Shown: piece after piece, positions 1 through 9,744 of the stretch | Position numbering within the stretch: position 1 is the stretch's first letter | Layout: the number at the start of each line of letters is the position of its first letter | Assembly (NCBI RefSeq): GCF_011684115.1 | Contig: NZ_JAADJV010000005.1 | Span: forward strand, 248,001 to 312,000 | DNA length: 64,000 nt | Direction: 5' to 3' | Source: Rahnella aceris | Lineage (GTDB): Bacteria; Pseudomonadota; Gammaproteobacteria; Enterobacterales; Enterobacteriaceae | The notes under the pieces: model-generated | What the model was told of the DNA's origin: nothing | The model's input: the letters and a program-made list of their open reading frames with translations, nothing else | Databases searched by the model: none | Position numbers and translations under genes: made by a program

Positions 1-554
1 TTCGGCAGCGCAATCAGTAATCCGCCGATACGCGTTGGCATCAGCTGAATTGCGCGGCCTTCCCAGTGCGCCCCTGTGCGGAATGACGCCAGCGAAATAG
101 CCCGGTCATCCAGCGTAATATTGATGTTATCCAGCGTCAGCAAACGCAGCGTGATCGGATACGGCGTGCTGAGATTGGTTAGCGGCTCGCTGTTTTCCGG
201 CTCAGGTTGCGCGGCGGCTGGCGTCATTTCTTTGGTATTGACCACCACATTCACGTCTTTCACCCGCAACGCATTGACGCAAAGCGCGCTGTTTTTCAGG
301 CAGGAGAAATCGAGGGAAAGGTGAAACTCCCCGGCTTTAACGTCCACACCCGGCATTTCGTAATGCACGCCTTTCAGTGTCAGGTCGCGCCATCCACCTT
401 CGGTACTGGCTATGTTCAGGCCCGGTACGAACCGGTTGGCACCGTTGATCATCAGGTGCAAACCGGTTTGTGTGCCGACCAGAAAGGCCACCAGGCTGAT
501 TAACAGCACCAGGAAAATCAGGAATCCCAGGCAGATTTTTTTAAATAAACTCAT
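1..554 (-). CDS. tamB: TamB, translocation and assembly module inner-membrane subunit (N-terminal part)
   Basis: This is the first 184 codons of TamB; the rest lies beyond the window start. TamB is a very long AsmA-like protein anchored in the inner membrane that bridges the periplasm to TamA, and helps autotransporter insertion and phospholipid movement to the outer membrane. The ATG at 554 overlaps the TGA of tamA (ATGA), so the two are translationally coupled. Residues 1-7 are MSLFKKI, followed by a hydrophobic stretch to about residue 27 (signal anchor) and then the conserved start of the periplasmic domain ([12 protein letters not shown]). Assignment is secure from the N-terminus and from tamA immediately upstream. 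Confidence 0.93.
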   Translation of the reverse strand, partial: MSLFKKICLGFLIFLVLLISLVAFLVGTQTGLHLMINGANRFVPGLNIASTEGGWRDLTLKGVHYEMPGVDVKAGEFHLSLDFSCLKNSALCVNALRVKDVNVVVNTKEMTPAAAQPEPENSEPLTNLSTPYPITLRLLTLDNINITLDDRAISLASFRTGAHWEGRAIQLMPTRIGGLLIALP

Positions 555-2287
555 AATTCCGGACCCAAACCGATGTAAAACTGCAATCCATGCTCATCTT
601 TGTCGCCAACCGGAGCGGCAACATCTAATTTCACCGGGCCGATCGGTGAAGCCCAGCGCACACCCACACCCGCGCCGGTTTTAAAATCGTTTTGTGTAAT
701 GTCATTAACCGCTTCACCGGAATCGACAAACACGGCGCCCCACCATTTTCCGGTCACGTTGTACTGGTATTCCACAGAACCGGTGCCCAGATAGGACGCA
801 CCGGTCAGCTTGCCTTCGTCATCACGTGGAGAAATGGATTTGTATTTGTAACCACGGATACTGCGGTCACCACCGGCGAAGAAGCGCAAGGATGGCGGCA
901 CACGTTCGAAGTCATTGGTTTCAATCCACCCCAGATTGCCGCGGAACACAAAACGGTGCTTGTCAGCCAGGGTGCGGATCCAGACGTTTTGCGCCTGAAT
1001 CACAGCGAAATCGACATCAGAACCCCAGCTAGTATCGGACACATCAAGAGAGTAGCGCTGAGAATCGCCCCAGGTTGGCATCAGACCGCCGCGCTGACGC
1101 GTACGGTTGAGACTCACACCCGGATAAATCAGCATGGTGGTGTTGGTCACACTGCCCTGTGTAAAGTGATCAAGGCTCCAGCGCAGATTGACCGCATGTT
1201 GCCAGCCGCTCGAGAGATCCCAATAACGCGCCAGATTGACGGTGGTGGAATCTGAATTGGTATCGTTCAGGTCTTCACGTTTGAAACCGCCCTGCACCAG
1301 GTAATATTGCTCCAGCGGGGATTTCAGCAGCGGAATTTTATAACTGAGATCTAAAGACTGCTCCGGGCCGGAGAGCGTGGTTGAGGTTTCAAAACTCTGG
1401 CCACGATCGTTAACCCATGGTTTCTTCCAGTTGGCCGTCACCCGCGCGCCAATGTCCGTGGAATAACCGATACCGGTTTCGATGGTATTCTCGGTGCGCG
1501 GCGACACCACGGCATTCAGCGGCAGGGTTTTCGTGGCTTTGGCATCCGTGAAATCCGGGGACACGACAACAGAGTTAAACCAGCCGGTAGCAGACAGGCG
1601 GCGGTTAAGCTCAGCCAGTTGCGCCGTGGTGTAGTAATCACCCTGATGAAATGGCACCAGATTTTGCAGATATTCATCACGGATCTGCGATCCCTGATAA
1701 TGCACATCACCGAAGCGGTAACGCTCGCCGCTGTCAAACTGAATGTCCCAGAACGCTTTGTGCTCGTCTTCGATGACGCCCAGTTGGCTTTTACGCATCG
1801 TGGCGTCAAAATAACCTTTGCGCAGGGCAATGCCGGTCAGTGAGCTTTTGAAATTGTCGTACGTCCCGTGGTTTAAAATCGTCCCTACCGCAGGCACATC
1901 ACGCTGTTTGAGCTGTTCGAATTCATTATCTTTGTCTGCCTGCCCTTCAATCACGACACTCGTGCCAGCGATTTTCACCGGTATCCCTGGTGTCACTTTG
2001 GCAATCAACACCGGACGCCCGGGCGGCGGTGTTTCGCGGTAATCAAAATCGATGGTCGGCGAATAATACCCCAGCGGCCTTAAACCCTGTTCAATGGCAG
2101 CACTGACGCGGGCACGGAACCGTCCGTTAGCCCCGACTTCATCGCTTTGAATGGCTGATAAACGGACGCGGACGTTCCTTTCTAAATCGCCATCCAGGCC
2201 TTCCAGTTGCAAACGCACCTTCGCTGCCATGGAAAGTGAGGGGGCCAGCAGTACAAATAACAAACCCAGTTCACGATATCGTGGCAC
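551..2287 (-). CDS. tamA: TamA, Omp85-family outer-membrane subunit of the translocation and assembly module
   Basis: TamA is a BamA-like 16-strand barrel with three POTRA domains that works with TamB in outer-membrane protein and lipid assembly. The product has a signal peptide (cleavage after about SLSMA), POTRA domains over roughly residues 22-265, then the barrel with the Omp85 signature [12 protein letters not shown] and the C-terminal FYIGLGPEL, giving a length of about 578 aa like E. coli TamA (577). Two in-frame GTG codons compete for the start. The one at 2293 abuts the AGGAG ribosome site with no spacing. The one at 2287 has AGGAG five bases upstream, so I chose it (protein starts M-PRYRELG). 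It is cotranscribed with tamB through a 4-base overlap. Confidence 0.93.
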   Translation of the reverse strand: MPRYRELGLLFVLLAPSLSMAAKVRLQLEGLDGDLERNVRVRLSAIQSDEVGANGRFRARVSAAIEQGLRPLGYYSPTIDFDYRETPPPGRPVLIAKVTPGIPVKIAGTSVVIEGQADKDNEFEQLKQRDVPAVGTILNHGTYDNFKSSLTGIALRKGYFDATMRKSQLGVIEDEHKAFWDIQFDSGERYRFGDVHYQGSQIRDEYLQNLVPFHQGDYYTTAQLAELNRRLSATGWFNSVVVSPDFTDAKATKTLPLNAVVSPRTENTIETGIGYSTDIGARVTANWKKPWVNDRGQSFETSTTLSGPEQSLDLSYKIPLLKSPLEQYYLVQGGFKREDLNDTNSDSTTVNLARYWDLSSGWQHAVNLRWSLDHFTQGSVTNTTMLIYPGVSLNRTRQRGGLMPTWGDSQRYSLDVSDTSWGSDVDFAVIQAQNVWIRTLADKHRFVFRGNLGWIETNDFERVPPSLRFFAGGDRSIRGYKYKSISPRDDEGKLTGASYLGTGSVEYQYNVTGKWWGAVFVDSGEAVNDITQNDFKTGAGVGVRWASPIGPVKLDVAAPVGDKDEHGLQFYIGLGPEL

Positions 2288-2344
2288 ACGCACTCCTGCT
2301 AAATTTTACTGTCCTGTTAAAATATCAGATGCCCGCCGGAGATT

Positions 2345-2370
2345 ATCTGCCCATCTTTGGCAGATTCATC
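2345..2370 (+). other. Terminator-like hairpin in the tamA-msrA divergent interval
   Basis: A perfect 7-bp stem (ATCTGCC / GGCAGAT, 7-base loop) is followed by TCATCTTTTT on the plus strand. No plus-strand gene lies upstream, so it would sit in a long msrA leader or end a short transcript. Nothing else is evident in this 269-bp interval except the ribosome site of msrA at 2547. Confidence 0.35.
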
Positions 2371-2556
2371 TTTTTAAAGTCTGATGAAAGCATTTTAGTG
2401 CTAATCCCCTGAAAATGTTCAACGACGAAGCAACGTCCTTCGTATTGTGTGCAAAGACGCAATCAGATACAACTAACACTGACCTGTTGGTCGTTGTTAT
2501 TCGTACAAACCTTTTGTGACAAACCTCGTTCACTAAAGCAACAACTGGAGTTTTCT

Positions 2557-3195
2557 GTGGTGCAACTTTCCGATAAAACGCAGTCTGTCACGCAGGCAGA
2601 AGCGTTACCTGGCCGTACAACCCCGATGCCGGTGGCAACCCTTCATGCAGTAAGTGGCCACTCAATGACGCATGTTCCTGACAACATGGAAGTCGCGATT
2701 TTTGCGATGGGCTGCTTCTGGGGCGTAGAGCGTTTGTTCTGGCAACAGGAAGGGGTTTACAGTACGGCAGCCGGTTATAGCGGCGGTTTCACTCCCAACC
2801 CGACCTACCGTGAAGTGTGTACCGGCCAGACCGGTCATGCGGAAGTCGTGCGCGTAGTCTTTGACCCGGCGATTATCAGCTACACAAAACTGTTGCAGAT
2901 TTTCTGGGAAAATCACGACCCGGCGCAGGGTATGCGTCAGGGTGGCGATATTGGCACGCAATATCGCTCCGCGCTGTATGTGCTGAGCGCAGAACAACAG
3001 GATCAGGCGCTGGCAAGTCTGGCGAGTTTCCAGCAGGCGATGGACGAAGCGAACGATAAGCGCACTATTACCACGGAAATCACCGAAGCACTGCCGTTCT
3101 ATTATGCGGAAGATGAACATCAGCAATATCTGTTCAAAAACCCGGAAGGTTACTGCGGATTAGGCGGCATAGGCGTCTGTCTGCCGCCGCAATAA
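2557..3195 (+). CDS. msrA: Peptide methionine sulfoxide reductase MsrA
   Basis: MsrA reduces the S-epimer of methionine sulfoxide in proteins and free methionine, repairing oxidative damage in the cytoplasm. The catalytic motif [11 protein letters not shown] is present near residue 51, and the recycling cysteines lie in the C-terminal [10 protein letters not shown] segment. I chose the GTG at 2557, six bases after the ribosome site CTGGAG; it gives 212 aa, the same as E. coli MsrA. The second GTG at 2560 is equally possible. A longer reading from 2449 has no ribosome site and no family counterpart at its N-terminus. It is divergent from tamA and stands alone. Confidence 0.95.
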   Translation: MVQLSDKTQSVTQAEALPGRTTPMPVATLHAVSGHSMTHVPDNMEVAIFAMGCFWGVERLFWQQEGVYSTAAGYSGGFTPNPTYREVCTGQTGHAEVVRVVFDPAIISYTKLLQIFWENHDPAQGMRQGGDIGTQYRSALYVLSAEQQDQALASLASFQQAMDEANDKRTITTEITEALPFYYAEDEHQQYLFKNPEGYCGLGGIGVCLPPQ

Positions 3196-3423
3196 TGCGG
3201 GATTTTTAAGCGCTGGCGGCAGTCTCAGTGCTGCTGCTATACTATGCGGGTCACAAAAGTGGCCCTTGAAAACTATTTCTGGCAATTATCTTTGTTTTTC
3301 ATCCTTAACGCTTTTTTCTTCTGAACAGCTTTTTAATGTTTTTTTAAAAAGGGTGTTCTTTAAGCAACAAAAATAATGAGTGCCTTTCTCTGCCGGTTAA
3401 TTCCGGTGTTAAACGGATAGATT

Positions 3424-4773
3424 ATGTTAAACAGTATTTTACTGATTCTCTTATTAATCGCGATCAGTGCCTTTTTCTCGCTGTCAGAGATATCGCTGGC
3501 CGCTTCCCGCAAAATAAAACTCAAACAGTTGGCAGACGAAGGAAACGTCAATGCCTCCCGTGTCATGAAGTTACAGGAAACCCCTGGCCTGTTCTTTACC
3601 GTGGTGCAGATTGGCCTCAATGCCGTCGCCATCCTCGGTGGTATCGTGGGTGATGCCGCATTTTCCCCGGCTTTCCGGACCTTTTTTATCCGCTTTATGT
3701 CGCCTGAAATGGCGGATCAAATCAGCTTTATCTTTTCGTTCGTGCTGGTCACCAGCCTGTTCATTCTGTTTGCTGACCTGACACCGAAGCGCATCGGTAT
3801 GATTTCACCTGAGTCGGTTGCCGTCCGTATAGTCAACCCGATGCGTTTCTGTCTGATGATTTGCCGCCCGATGGTGTGGTTCTTCAACGGTATGGCGAAC
3901 ATGATTTTCCGTCTGTTCAAGCTGCCCATGGTGCGTAACGACGACATCACTTCCGACGATATTTATGCCGTCTTTGAAGCCGGTGCGCTGGCGGGCGTAC
4001 TGCGTAAGCAGGAACATGAACTGATTGAAAATGTGTTCGAGCTGGAATCCCGTACCGTTCCGTCGTCAATGACCTCGCGTGAAAGCGTGATTTATTTTGA
4101 CCTGCGTGAAAGCGAAGAAAGTATTAAAGAGAAAATCGCCACTCACCCGCATTCCAAATTTCTGGTGTGTGACGGTCATATCGATCAGGTCGTCGGTTAT
4201 GTTGATTCGAAAGATTTACTGAACCGTGTGCTGGGTAATCAGAGCTTAATGTTGAGCAGCGGTGTGCAAATCCGCAATGCGCTGATTGTGCCGGATACGC
4301 TGACGCTTTCCGAAGCACTGGAAAGCTTCAAAGCGGCAGGCGAAGACTTTGCCGTGATCCTCAACGAATATGCGCTGGTGGTGGGTATTATCACGCTTAA
4401 CGACGTGATGACCACGCTGATGGGGGATCTGGTGGGTCAGGGTATGGAAGAACAGATTGTGGCCCGTGATGAGCATTCATGGCTGGTTGAAGGCGGTACG
4501 CCAATCGAAGACGTGATGCGCGTGCTGCATATCGAAGAATTCCCGCAATCCGGTAACTATGAAACCATCGGCGGCTTCATGATGTTCATGCTGCGCAAGA
4601 TCCCTAAGCGTACGGATTTTGTGAAATTCTCCGGCTTCAAATTTGAAGTGGTCGATATCGACAGCTATAAGATTGATCAGTTGCTGGTGACGCGTATTGT
4701 CGACCAGCCTGCTGCACCGCTGCTGCCAAAAACGCCGCAGGAAATTAAAGACGACAAGAAAGCGCAGGGGTAA
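3424..4773 (+). CDS. paeA: Inner-membrane polyamine exporter PaeA (YtfL), CNNM/HlyC-CorC family
   Basis: The 449-aa product matches YtfL, since renamed PaeA, which exports putrescine and cadaverine and protects stationary-phase cells from polyamine stress. Order of domains: a CNNM/DUF21 membrane domain with four hydrophobic segments (residues about 1-190), a CBS pair (about 210-335) and a C-terminal CorC_HlyC domain (about 350-435). The 228-bp upstream stretch (3196-3423) carries no gene. It is T-rich and contains a small imperfect hairpin (GGGTCAC-AAAA-GTGGCCC at 3249-3266). A Rho-independent terminator follows the gene. Transport function is inferred from the E. coli orthologue. Confidence 0.9.
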   Translation: MLNSILLILLLIAISAFFSLSEISLAASRKIKLKQLADEGNVNASRVMKLQETPGLFFTVVQIGLNAVAILGGIVGDAAFSPAFRTFFIRFMSPEMADQISFIFSFVLVTSLFILFADLTPKRIGMISPESVAVRIVNPMRFCLMICRPMVWFFNGMANMIFRLFKLPMVRNDDITSDDIYAVFEAGALAGVLRKQEHELIENVFELESRTVPSSMTSRESVIYFDLRESEESIKEKIATHPHSKFLVCDGHIDQVVGYVDSKDLLNRVLGNQSLMLSSGVQIRNALIVPDTLTLSEALESFKAAGEDFAVILNEYALVVGIITLNDVMTTLMGDLVGQGMEEQIVARDEHSWLVEGGTPIEDVMRVLHIEEFPQSGNYETIGGFMMFMLRKIPKRTDFVKFSGFKFEVVDIDSYKIDQLLVTRIVDQPAAPLLPKTPQEIKDDKKAQG

Positions 4774-4815
4774 GGCGCTTTTTCAAGCGTGGAAAATTCA
4801 AACGCCAGAAACACT

Positions 4816-4845
4816 AACGGCTCCTTCAGGGAGCCGTTTCTTTTT
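4816..4845 (+). terminator. Rho-independent terminator of paeA
   Basis: A 9-bp GC-rich stem AACGGCTCC / GGAGCCGTT with a 5-base loop is followed by TTCTTTTT. It lies 42 bp after the paeA stop and before the convergent ytfK. Confidence 0.85.
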
Positions 4846-4886
4846 GCGCACGCTGCTATAAAGCAGTGACAACACGCAGGGCACAC

Positions 4887-5093
4887 TTAGCCCATTTCTG
4901 CCTGCAAATGCGTAACCTGACGGTTAACTTCAGACATCACGCTAAAGTGGCGCTTATCGCGTACCTTTGGCAACAGGATCTTGCCTTGGTCGAATTCAAA
5001 AGCGCCGACGTCCTTGATATACAAACGTCCACGAAACAGTGTCTTAACGTACTTTGCGACTTTCATCGGATTGTAACGCTGGAATATTCTCAT
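4887..5093 (-). CDS. ytfK: YtfK, modulator of SpoT-dependent stringent response (DUF1107)
   Basis: A 68-aa cytoplasmic protein, nearly identical to E. coli YtfK (68 aa). In E. coli YtfK binds SpoT and tips it towards (p)ppGpp synthesis during phosphate and fatty-acid starvation, and it is a Pho regulon member. The start at 5093 (MRIFQRYNP) is chosen because the family begins there and a GGAGA ribosome site precedes it; an upstream ATG would add 14 non-conserved residues. The core motif [16 protein letters not shown] is intact. It converges on paeA and diverges from ytfJ. Confidence 0.92.
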   Translation of the reverse strand: MRIFQRYNPMKVAKYVKTLFRGRLYIKDVGAFEFDQGKILLPKVRDKRHFSVMSEVNRQVTHLQAEMG

Positions 5094-5402
5094 TTTTCTA
5101 TTGTTCTCCGTTAAATCACTGCAGGTACCGGCCACGTCGCAAGGCGACAGATACCGGGACAGAAAAGTGTTTTGCAGTGAAGAGACCTATAACATAGCAG
5201 GGCACTCAGGTATTGCCAGTGGATTTAACTGCTTTTACATTGATTTTCAGTATTGTCTTAAACCCTGACATTCAAACACAGTATAACCCTGCTTTATGTG
5301 GCAATTTTGTAATCAGCAACACAAATTTAACATACCAACAGGACAGACCACTTAGGGCGTCCTATGATTGGCGTGACTGTTCTTTTGCGCCCCGGAGAAT
5401 CT
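5094..5402. other. Divergent ytfK-ytfJ regulatory interval (309 bp)
   Basis: No gene is seen. On the ytfK side there is a short hairpin (GTCGC-AAG-GCGAC at 5137-5149) that would lie in the ytfK leader, and two CTGTC motifs on the minus strand (5143-5162) spaced 12 bp apart. On the ytfJ side only the ribosome site CGGAGAA at 5393 is clear. The interval is otherwise AT-rich and without recognisable operators. Confidence 0.5.
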
Positions 5403-5960
5403 ATGCTTTTAAGAAGTCTTTTTGTGATCACTTTTATGACATTTTCGCTTTTTGCATCTGCCCACAACTTTACCGTCGGCCAGCGTCTGGCACCGGTTGG
5501 GGTGGATGATAAAGGCGAACTGAATGACGTTAAGGATGCATTCAGTTACAGCAAATGGAACAGCGCAAAACTTCCTGGAAAAGTGCGTATTGTGCAGCAC
5601 ATGGCGGGAAGAAGCAGCGCCAAGGCCCTGAACGAACCGCTAATTACGGCGATCAGAGCCGCGAATTTGCCCCATGACCGTTATCAGACCACGACTATCG
5701 TCAATACCGACGACGCTATTATCGGTACCGGCATGTTCGTCCGTAAAAGCATAGAAAGCGGCAAACGTGAATTCCCGTGGTCGCAGGTAATTGTCGACAG
5801 CAACGGTGCGGTGAAAAAGGCATGGGACCTGCAACCGGAAAGTTCAGCGGTGGTGGTTCTGGATAAACACGGGGTAATTAAATTCGCCAAAGACGGGCAG
5901 TTGTCACCGCAGGAAGTCCAGCAGGTGATTACGCTGGTGGATCAGCTGGTAAAAGAATAA
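5403..5960 (+). CDS. ytfJ: YtfJ family periplasmic protein with thioredoxin-like fold
   Basis: A 185-aa product with a signal peptide (MLLRSLFVITFMTFSLFASA, cleaved before HNF) followed by the conserved YtfJ domain, including the motif HDRYQTTTIVNTDDAI near residue 93 and the C-terminal VVLDKHG. The family has a predicted thioredoxin-like fold but here lacks a CxxC pair, so a redox role is not supported. Its biochemical function is not established. The start at 5403 is set by the ribosome site CGGAGAATCT just upstream and gives a length like E. coli YtfJ (184). It converges with cysQ, separated by a hairpin terminator. Confidence 0.88.
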   Translation: MLLRSLFVITFMTFSLFASAHNFTVGQRLAPVGVDDKGELNDVKDAFSYSKWNSAKLPGKVRIVQHMAGRSSAKALNEPLITAIRAANLPHDRYQTTTIVNTDDAIIGTGMFVRKSIESGKREFPWSQVIVDSNGAVKKAWDLQPESSAVVVLDKHGVIKFAKDGQLSPQEVQQVITLVDQLVKE

Positions 5961-5965
5961 AACGT

Positions 5966-5988
5966 AAAAACCCCGGCGTAAACCGGGG
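5966..5988 (-). terminator. Terminator of cysQ (minus strand)
   Basis: Stem CCCCGG / CCGGGG with a 6-base loop; on the minus strand it is followed by TTTTT. The plus strand lacks a T-run, so it serves cysQ better than ytfJ. Confidence 0.75.
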
Positions 5989-5995
5989 TGTCATA

Positions 5996-6742
5996 TCAGA
6001 ATAAAGACACTCTGAAGCCCGGATTCAGGAACGATTCGCGTGGCACGTAGTTCAGCGTCTGCCCTTTCCAGTCATGTACCTGCGCACCGGCAGCCAGCGC
6101 GACAGCATGACCGGCGCCGGTATCCCAGATATTAGTCGGTCCGAAGCGCGGATAAAGTTGTGCCGCACCTTCCGCCACCAGACAGAATTTCAGCGACGAG
6201 CCGATCGCTACCGTCTGATGTTCGCCCAGTTGCGCCAGGTAATCCTGCAATTCAGGGTCATTACTGAAGTGTGAACGACTGACGACCACCAGCGGCGGAT
6301 GCGCTTCTTTCACTGCAATCTGCTGACGTTCGCCCTGCTCTTCTTTCCAGGCTTTGCCTTCTGCGGCGCTGTACATCACCTTGGTCACCGGCACGTACAC
6401 CACGCCTAACACCGGGATACCGTCTTCGATCAGTGCAATATTAACGGTGAATTCACCGTTACGTTTCAGGAATTCTTTGGTACCGTCCAGCGGATCAACC
6501 AGCCAGTAACGCGTCCAGTTCTGACGCTCGCTCCAGCTTTGCGGGTCTTCTTCCGACAGCATCGGCGTTTGCGGATCCAGCGTTTGCAGGCCGGCTTTAA
6601 TCACGTTGTGCGCTGCAATATCTGCTGCGGTGACCGGCGAATCGTCTTTTTTATGGCGCGCATCAAGCGGTTGTTCACCGTCATACACCGCCATGATCGC
6701 GTCACCCGCATCGCGCGCTAACTGACAAATTTGCTCTAACAT
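5996..6742 (-). CDS. cysQ: 3'(2'),5'-bisphosphate nucleotidase CysQ
   Basis: CysQ removes the 3'-phosphate from adenosine 3',5'-bisphosphate (PAP) and PAPS, controlling levels of these sulfur-assimilation metabolites. The 248-aa product belongs to the Li-sensitive inositol-monophosphatase fold. Visible metal-binding motifs are SEED (63-66), DPLDGTKEF (83-91) and WDTGAGHAV near residue 205. The start has a GAGGTAA ribosome site. It is divergent from cpdB, another nucleotide phosphatase gene, across 198 bp that contain a candidate PhoB box. Confidence 0.95.
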   Translation of the reverse strand: MLEQICQLARDAGDAIMAVYDGEQPLDARHKKDDSPVTAADIAAHNVIKAGLQTLDPQTPMLSEEDPQSWSERQNWTRYWLVDPLDGTKEFLKRNGEFTVNIALIEDGIPVLGVVYVPVTKVMYSAAEGKAWKEEQGERQQIAVKEAHPPLVVVSRSHFSNDPELQDYLAQLGEHQTVAIGSSLKFCLVAEGAAQLYPRFGPTNIWDTGAGHAVALAAGAQVHDWKGQTLNYVPRESFLNPGFRVSLF

Positions 6743-6819
6743 CGTTTACCTCAGTGCTTTGATTCTCATTTCTCAAGCCTAGTTTTTTTTGCCGCGAATA
6801 GCCATCCCGTAATGTGAAC

Positions 6820-6839
6820 ACGTCATAAAGCTGTTACAT
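6820..6839 (+). promoter_or_regulatory. Candidate PhoB (Pho) box upstream of cpdB
   Basis: The sequence ACGTCATAAAGCTGTTACAT matches the Pho-box consensus (two CTGTCAT-type repeats with an 11-bp period) at about 16 of 20 positions. It lies about 100 bp before cpdB, whose product liberates phosphate from nucleotides in the periplasm. A -10 element in the right place is weak (TTTATC at 6846). Inference from motif only. Confidence 0.45.
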
Positions 6840-6940
6840 CTCACATTTATCCATGACAACTGATTACATTCTCAGCAAATTTTGAGATACATATCCGGTT
6901 TTCTCTTACGGGCATCATCCCTTTCTCTGGAGGCAAGGCA

Positions 6941-8890
6941 ATGAATAAACGTCATCTGACGTTATCCCTGCTGGCGGTACTGACGGCAGCATCCGTTCAG
7001 GCGTCACAGGTGGATCTGCGCATTATGGAAACCACGGACCTGCACAGCAACATGATGGACTTCGATTACTACAAAGATAAACCGACCGATAAATTTGGAC
7101 TGGTGCGCACCGCGAGCCTGATCCATGCGGCACGGAACGAAGTCACCAACTCAGTATTAGTCGATAACGGCGACATCATACAGGGCAGCCCGCTGGGCGA
7201 TTACATGGCGGCGAAAGGCCTGAAACAGGGCGACGTCCATCCTGTTTATCTGGCGATGAATACACTCGATTATGCGGTCGGTAATCTCGGTAATCACGAA
7301 TTTAACTACGGTCTGGATTATCTGAAAAAAGCGCTGGCCGGGGCGAAGTTTCCTTACGTAAATGCCAACGTCATTGATGATAAAACCGGTAAGCCGCTGT
7401 TCACACCATTCCTGATCACCGATAACGCGGTAAAAGACCGGGAAGGTAAAACCCATAATCTCCGCATCGGCTATATCGGTTTCGTGCCGCCGCAAATCAT
7501 GGTCTGGGACAAAGCTAATCTGCAAGGCAAAGTCACTGTGGCGGATATCACCGAAACCGCTAAAAAGTGGATCCCCGAAATGCGTAAGCAAGGTGCCGAC
7601 ATCATTGTCGCCATCCCGCACTCTGGTCTTTCCGGCGACCCATACAAAACCATGGCAGAAAACTCGGTGTATTACCTGAGCCAGGTGAAAGGCATCGACG
7701 CCATTATGTTCGGCCATGCGCACGCGGTTTTCCCGAGTGAGGAATTCGCCAGCATCAAAGGCGCGGACATCAGACAAGGCACGCTGAATGGTGTTCCTGC
7801 CGTGATGCCCGGCATGTGGGGCGACCATCTTGGTGTCGTGGATATGGTGCTGAACAACGACAGTGGCAGCTGGAAAGTCGAAACGGCTAAAGCTGAAGCG
7901 CGCCCGATTTACGATAAAGAGCAGAAGAAATCTCTGGCGGCGGAAGATCAGAGTCTGGTGAAAGTGCTCGCCCCTTCTCATGACGCAACACGTAAATTTG
8001 TCAGTAAGCCAATCGGCAAATCCACCGACAACATGTACAGCTATCTGGCACTGGTTCAGGACGACCCGACGGTACAAATCGTCAATAATGCGCAGAAAGC
8101 CTATACCGAACATTTCATTCAGGGCGACCCGGATTTAGCCGATCTGCCGGTACTTTCTGCTGCTGCACCCTTTAAAGTCGGCGGACGTAAAAACGATCCG
8201 GCCAGTTTCGTGGAAGTGGAAAAAGGCGAGCTGACTTTCCGCAATGCGGCAGATTTGTATCTGTATCCAAATACACTGGTGGTGATGAAAGTCACCGGAC
8301 AGGAAGTCAAAGACTGGCTGGAATGTTCTGCCGGACAGTTTAATCAGATCGATATTCACAGCACCAAACCACAACCGCTGATCAACTGGGATGGCTTCCG
8401 TACTTATAATTTTGACGTTATCGACGGCGTGAAATATGAAGTTGATGTCAGCCAGCCGGCAAAATTCGATGGTGAATGCGCACTGATTAATAAAGATGCA
8501 GAACGCATTAAAAACCTGACCTACAACGGTAAGCCGATAGACCTGAAAGCCACCTTCCTGGTCGCCACGAATAATTACCGGGCTTACGGCGGAAAATTCG
8601 CAGGCACCGGCGATAAACACATTGCTTTCGCGTCACCGGATGAAAACCGTTCCGTGGTTGCGGCGTACATCAGTGCCGAAACCAAAAAAGCAGGCGCGGT
8701 CACGCCAACGGCGGACAACAACTGGAAGCTGGCGAAAATTGCAGCACCGCAACCGCTGGATATCCGTTTCGAAACGTCTCCTGGCGACAAAGCGGCGGCC
8801 TTTATTCAGTCTCACGCGCAATACCCGATGATGGCCAAAGGCACCGATGCCATAGGTTTTGAGATTTATCAGGTCGATTTGCAAAAATAA
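6941..8890 (+). CDS. cpdB: Periplasmic 2',3'-cyclic-nucleotide 2'-phosphodiesterase / 3'-nucleotidase
   Basis: CpdB hydrolyses 2',3'-cyclic nucleotides and 3'-nucleotides in the periplasm, salvaging nucleosides and phosphate. The 649-aa product has a signal peptide ([21 protein letters not shown]), an N-terminal calcineurin-type metallophosphatase domain with TTDLHSN (31-37), GNHEFNYG (about 116-123) and GHAHAVF (about 257), and a C-terminal 5'-nucleotidase substrate-binding domain. The ribosome site TGGAGG precedes the ATG. It has its own terminator and stands as a single gene divergent from cysQ. Length is the usual one (E. coli 647). Confidence 0.96.
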   Translation: MNKRHLTLSLLAVLTAASVQASQVDLRIMETTDLHSNMMDFDYYKDKPTDKFGLVRTASLIHAARNEVTNSVLVDNGDIIQGSPLGDYMAAKGLKQGDVHPVYLAMNTLDYAVGNLGNHEFNYGLDYLKKALAGAKFPYVNANVIDDKTGKPLFTPFLITDNAVKDREGKTHNLRIGYIGFVPPQIMVWDKANLQGKVTVADITETAKKWIPEMRKQGADIIVAIPHSGLSGDPYKTMAENSVYYLSQVKGIDAIMFGHAHAVFPSEEFASIKGADIRQGTLNGVPAVMPGMWGDHLGVVDMVLNNDSGSWKVETAKAEARPIYDKEQKKSLAAEDQSLVKVLAPSHDATRKFVSKPIGKSTDNMYSYLALVQDDPTVQIVNNAQKAYTEHFIQGDPDLADLPVLSAAAPFKVGGRKNDPASFVEVEKGELTFRNAADLYLYPNTLVVMKVTGQEVKDWLECSAGQFNQIDIHSTKPQPLINWDGFRTYNFDVIDGVKYEVDVSQPAKFDGECALINKDAERIKNLTYNGKPIDLKATFLVATNNYRAYGGKFAGTGDKHIAFASPDENRSVVAAYISAETKKAGAVTPTADNNWKLAKIAAPQPLDIRFETSPGDKAAAFIQSHAQYPMMAKGTDAIGFEIYQVDLQK

Positions 8891-8900
8891 TGCCCTGTCA

Positions 8901-8924
8901 AACGCCCCGCCCGGGGCGTTTTTT
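8901..8924 (+). terminator. Rho-independent terminator of cpdB
   Basis: Stem AACGCCCC / GGGGCGTT with a 4-base loop, followed by TTTT then CTTTCT, 10 bp after the cpdB stop. Confidence 0.88.
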
Positions 8925-8960
8925 CTTTCTGTACTTCCTTTGAGCTATAGCCGCGCCTTA

Positions 8961-8983
8961 AACATGTATTTATAATACATGTT
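8961..8983 (+). promoter_or_regulatory. NsrR operator upstream of ytfE
   Basis: Two 11-base half-sites, AACATGTATTT and TAATACATGTT, are separated by one base and form a near-perfect inverted repeat. This matches the NsrR consensus of the AANATGYATTT type. It ends 30 bp before the ytfE start codon. NsrR itself is encoded in this window at 21.5-22.0 kb, and ytfE is a classic NsrR-repressed, nitric-oxide-inducible gene in E. coli. Confidence 0.85.
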
Positions 8984-9013
8984 ATAAATTCTTTCATTTA
9001 ACGAGGCTTCATC

Positions 9014-9679
9014 ATGGACTATCGCGACCAACCCCTTGGCGCTCTGGCTGTTGCCATTCCGCGCGCTACCCGTCTGTTCCGTCAGTACGATCTCGATTTC
9101 TGCTGTGGCGGTAAACAAACCCTGCTGCGCGCCGTCACCAAAAAAGAGCTGGATATTGATCTCATCGAACAGCAGATTGCTGAAATTGCCCGGCTGCCGG
9201 ATACCTCCACTGACTGGAAAACCGCACCGCTGGCGCAAATCATCGATTTTATTATTCCTCGCTACCATGACCGCCACCGTCAGGAGTTGCCTGAACTGGT
9301 TCTGATGGCAGAGAAAGTGGAACGGGTACACGGTGACAAATTGCCTTGCCCCCATGGTCTGGCGGTTCAGCTGCAACTGATTCTGGAAGAACTGACCAGC
9401 CACATGATGAAAGAAGAACAGATCCTGTTCCCGATGATCCGCGGCGGAATGGGCCGTCAGGCTGCCGGTCCGATTTCAGTCATGGAACGTGAGCACGATG
9501 ATGCGGGGCAGATTCTTGAAGAGATTAAACGTCTGACCAATAACGTGACGCCGCCGGAAGGGGCGTGTGTGACCTGGCGGGCGCTGTACGCCGGGATCAA
9601 CGAATTCATCACCGACCTGATGGAGCATATCCATCTGGAAAACAACCTGTTGTTCCCGCGCGCGCTGCGTGGCGAATAA
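9014..9679 (+). CDS. ytfE: Di-iron protein YtfE (RIC), repair of iron-sulfur clusters after nitrosative stress
   Basis: YtfE is a cytoplasmic hemerythrin-like di-iron protein that helps restore Fe-S clusters damaged by nitric oxide or peroxide. The 221-aa product has the N-terminal ScdA_N segment with the cysteine pair DFCCGGK (28-34), then a hemerythrin HHE domain with the histidine/glutamate ligands in [31 protein letters not shown] and [11 protein letters not shown]. An NsrR operator lies just upstream, so induction by NO is expected. E. coli cycA, normally between ytfE and fklB, is absent here. Confidence 0.95.
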   Translation: MDYRDQPLGALAVAIPRATRLFRQYDLDFCCGGKQTLLRAVTKKELDIDLIEQQIAEIARLPDTSTDWKTAPLAQIIDFIIPRYHDRHRQELPELVLMAEKVERVHGDKLPCPHGLAVQLQLILEELTSHMMKEEQILFPMIRGGMGRQAAGPISVMEREHDDAGQILEEIKRLTNNVTPPEGACVTWRALYAGINEFITDLMEHIHLENNLLFPRALRGE

Positions 9680-9695
9680 TTCAGGTTTCAGAGGT

Positions 9696-9720
9696 AAAAA
9701 AGGGCGCATATGCGCCCTTT
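9696..9720. terminator. Bidirectional terminator between ytfE and fklB
   Basis: A perfect palindrome with arms AAAGGGCGCAT / ATGCGCCCTTT is flanked by an A-run on the left and TTTCTTGTTT on the right. It can end both the ytfE and the convergent fklB transcripts. Confidence 0.82.
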
Positions 9721-9744
9721 CTTGTTTCTGCTATCCGGAAGGAA

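Noticed and set aside
5143..5162. Two CTGTC motifs upstream of ytfK that suggest a Pho box
   Set aside because: Their period is 12 bp, not 11, and the spacer is GC-rich. ytfK is Pho-controlled in E. coli, but this match is not good enough to call.
6813..6827. TGTGAACACGTCATA as a CRP site near cpdB
   Set aside because: Only the left half-site matches; the right half has one of five bases.
7157..8113. Long open frame (318 codons) on the minus strand inside cpdB
   Set aside because: It has no family resemblance or ribosome site and mirrors the codon pattern of cpdB on the other strand.
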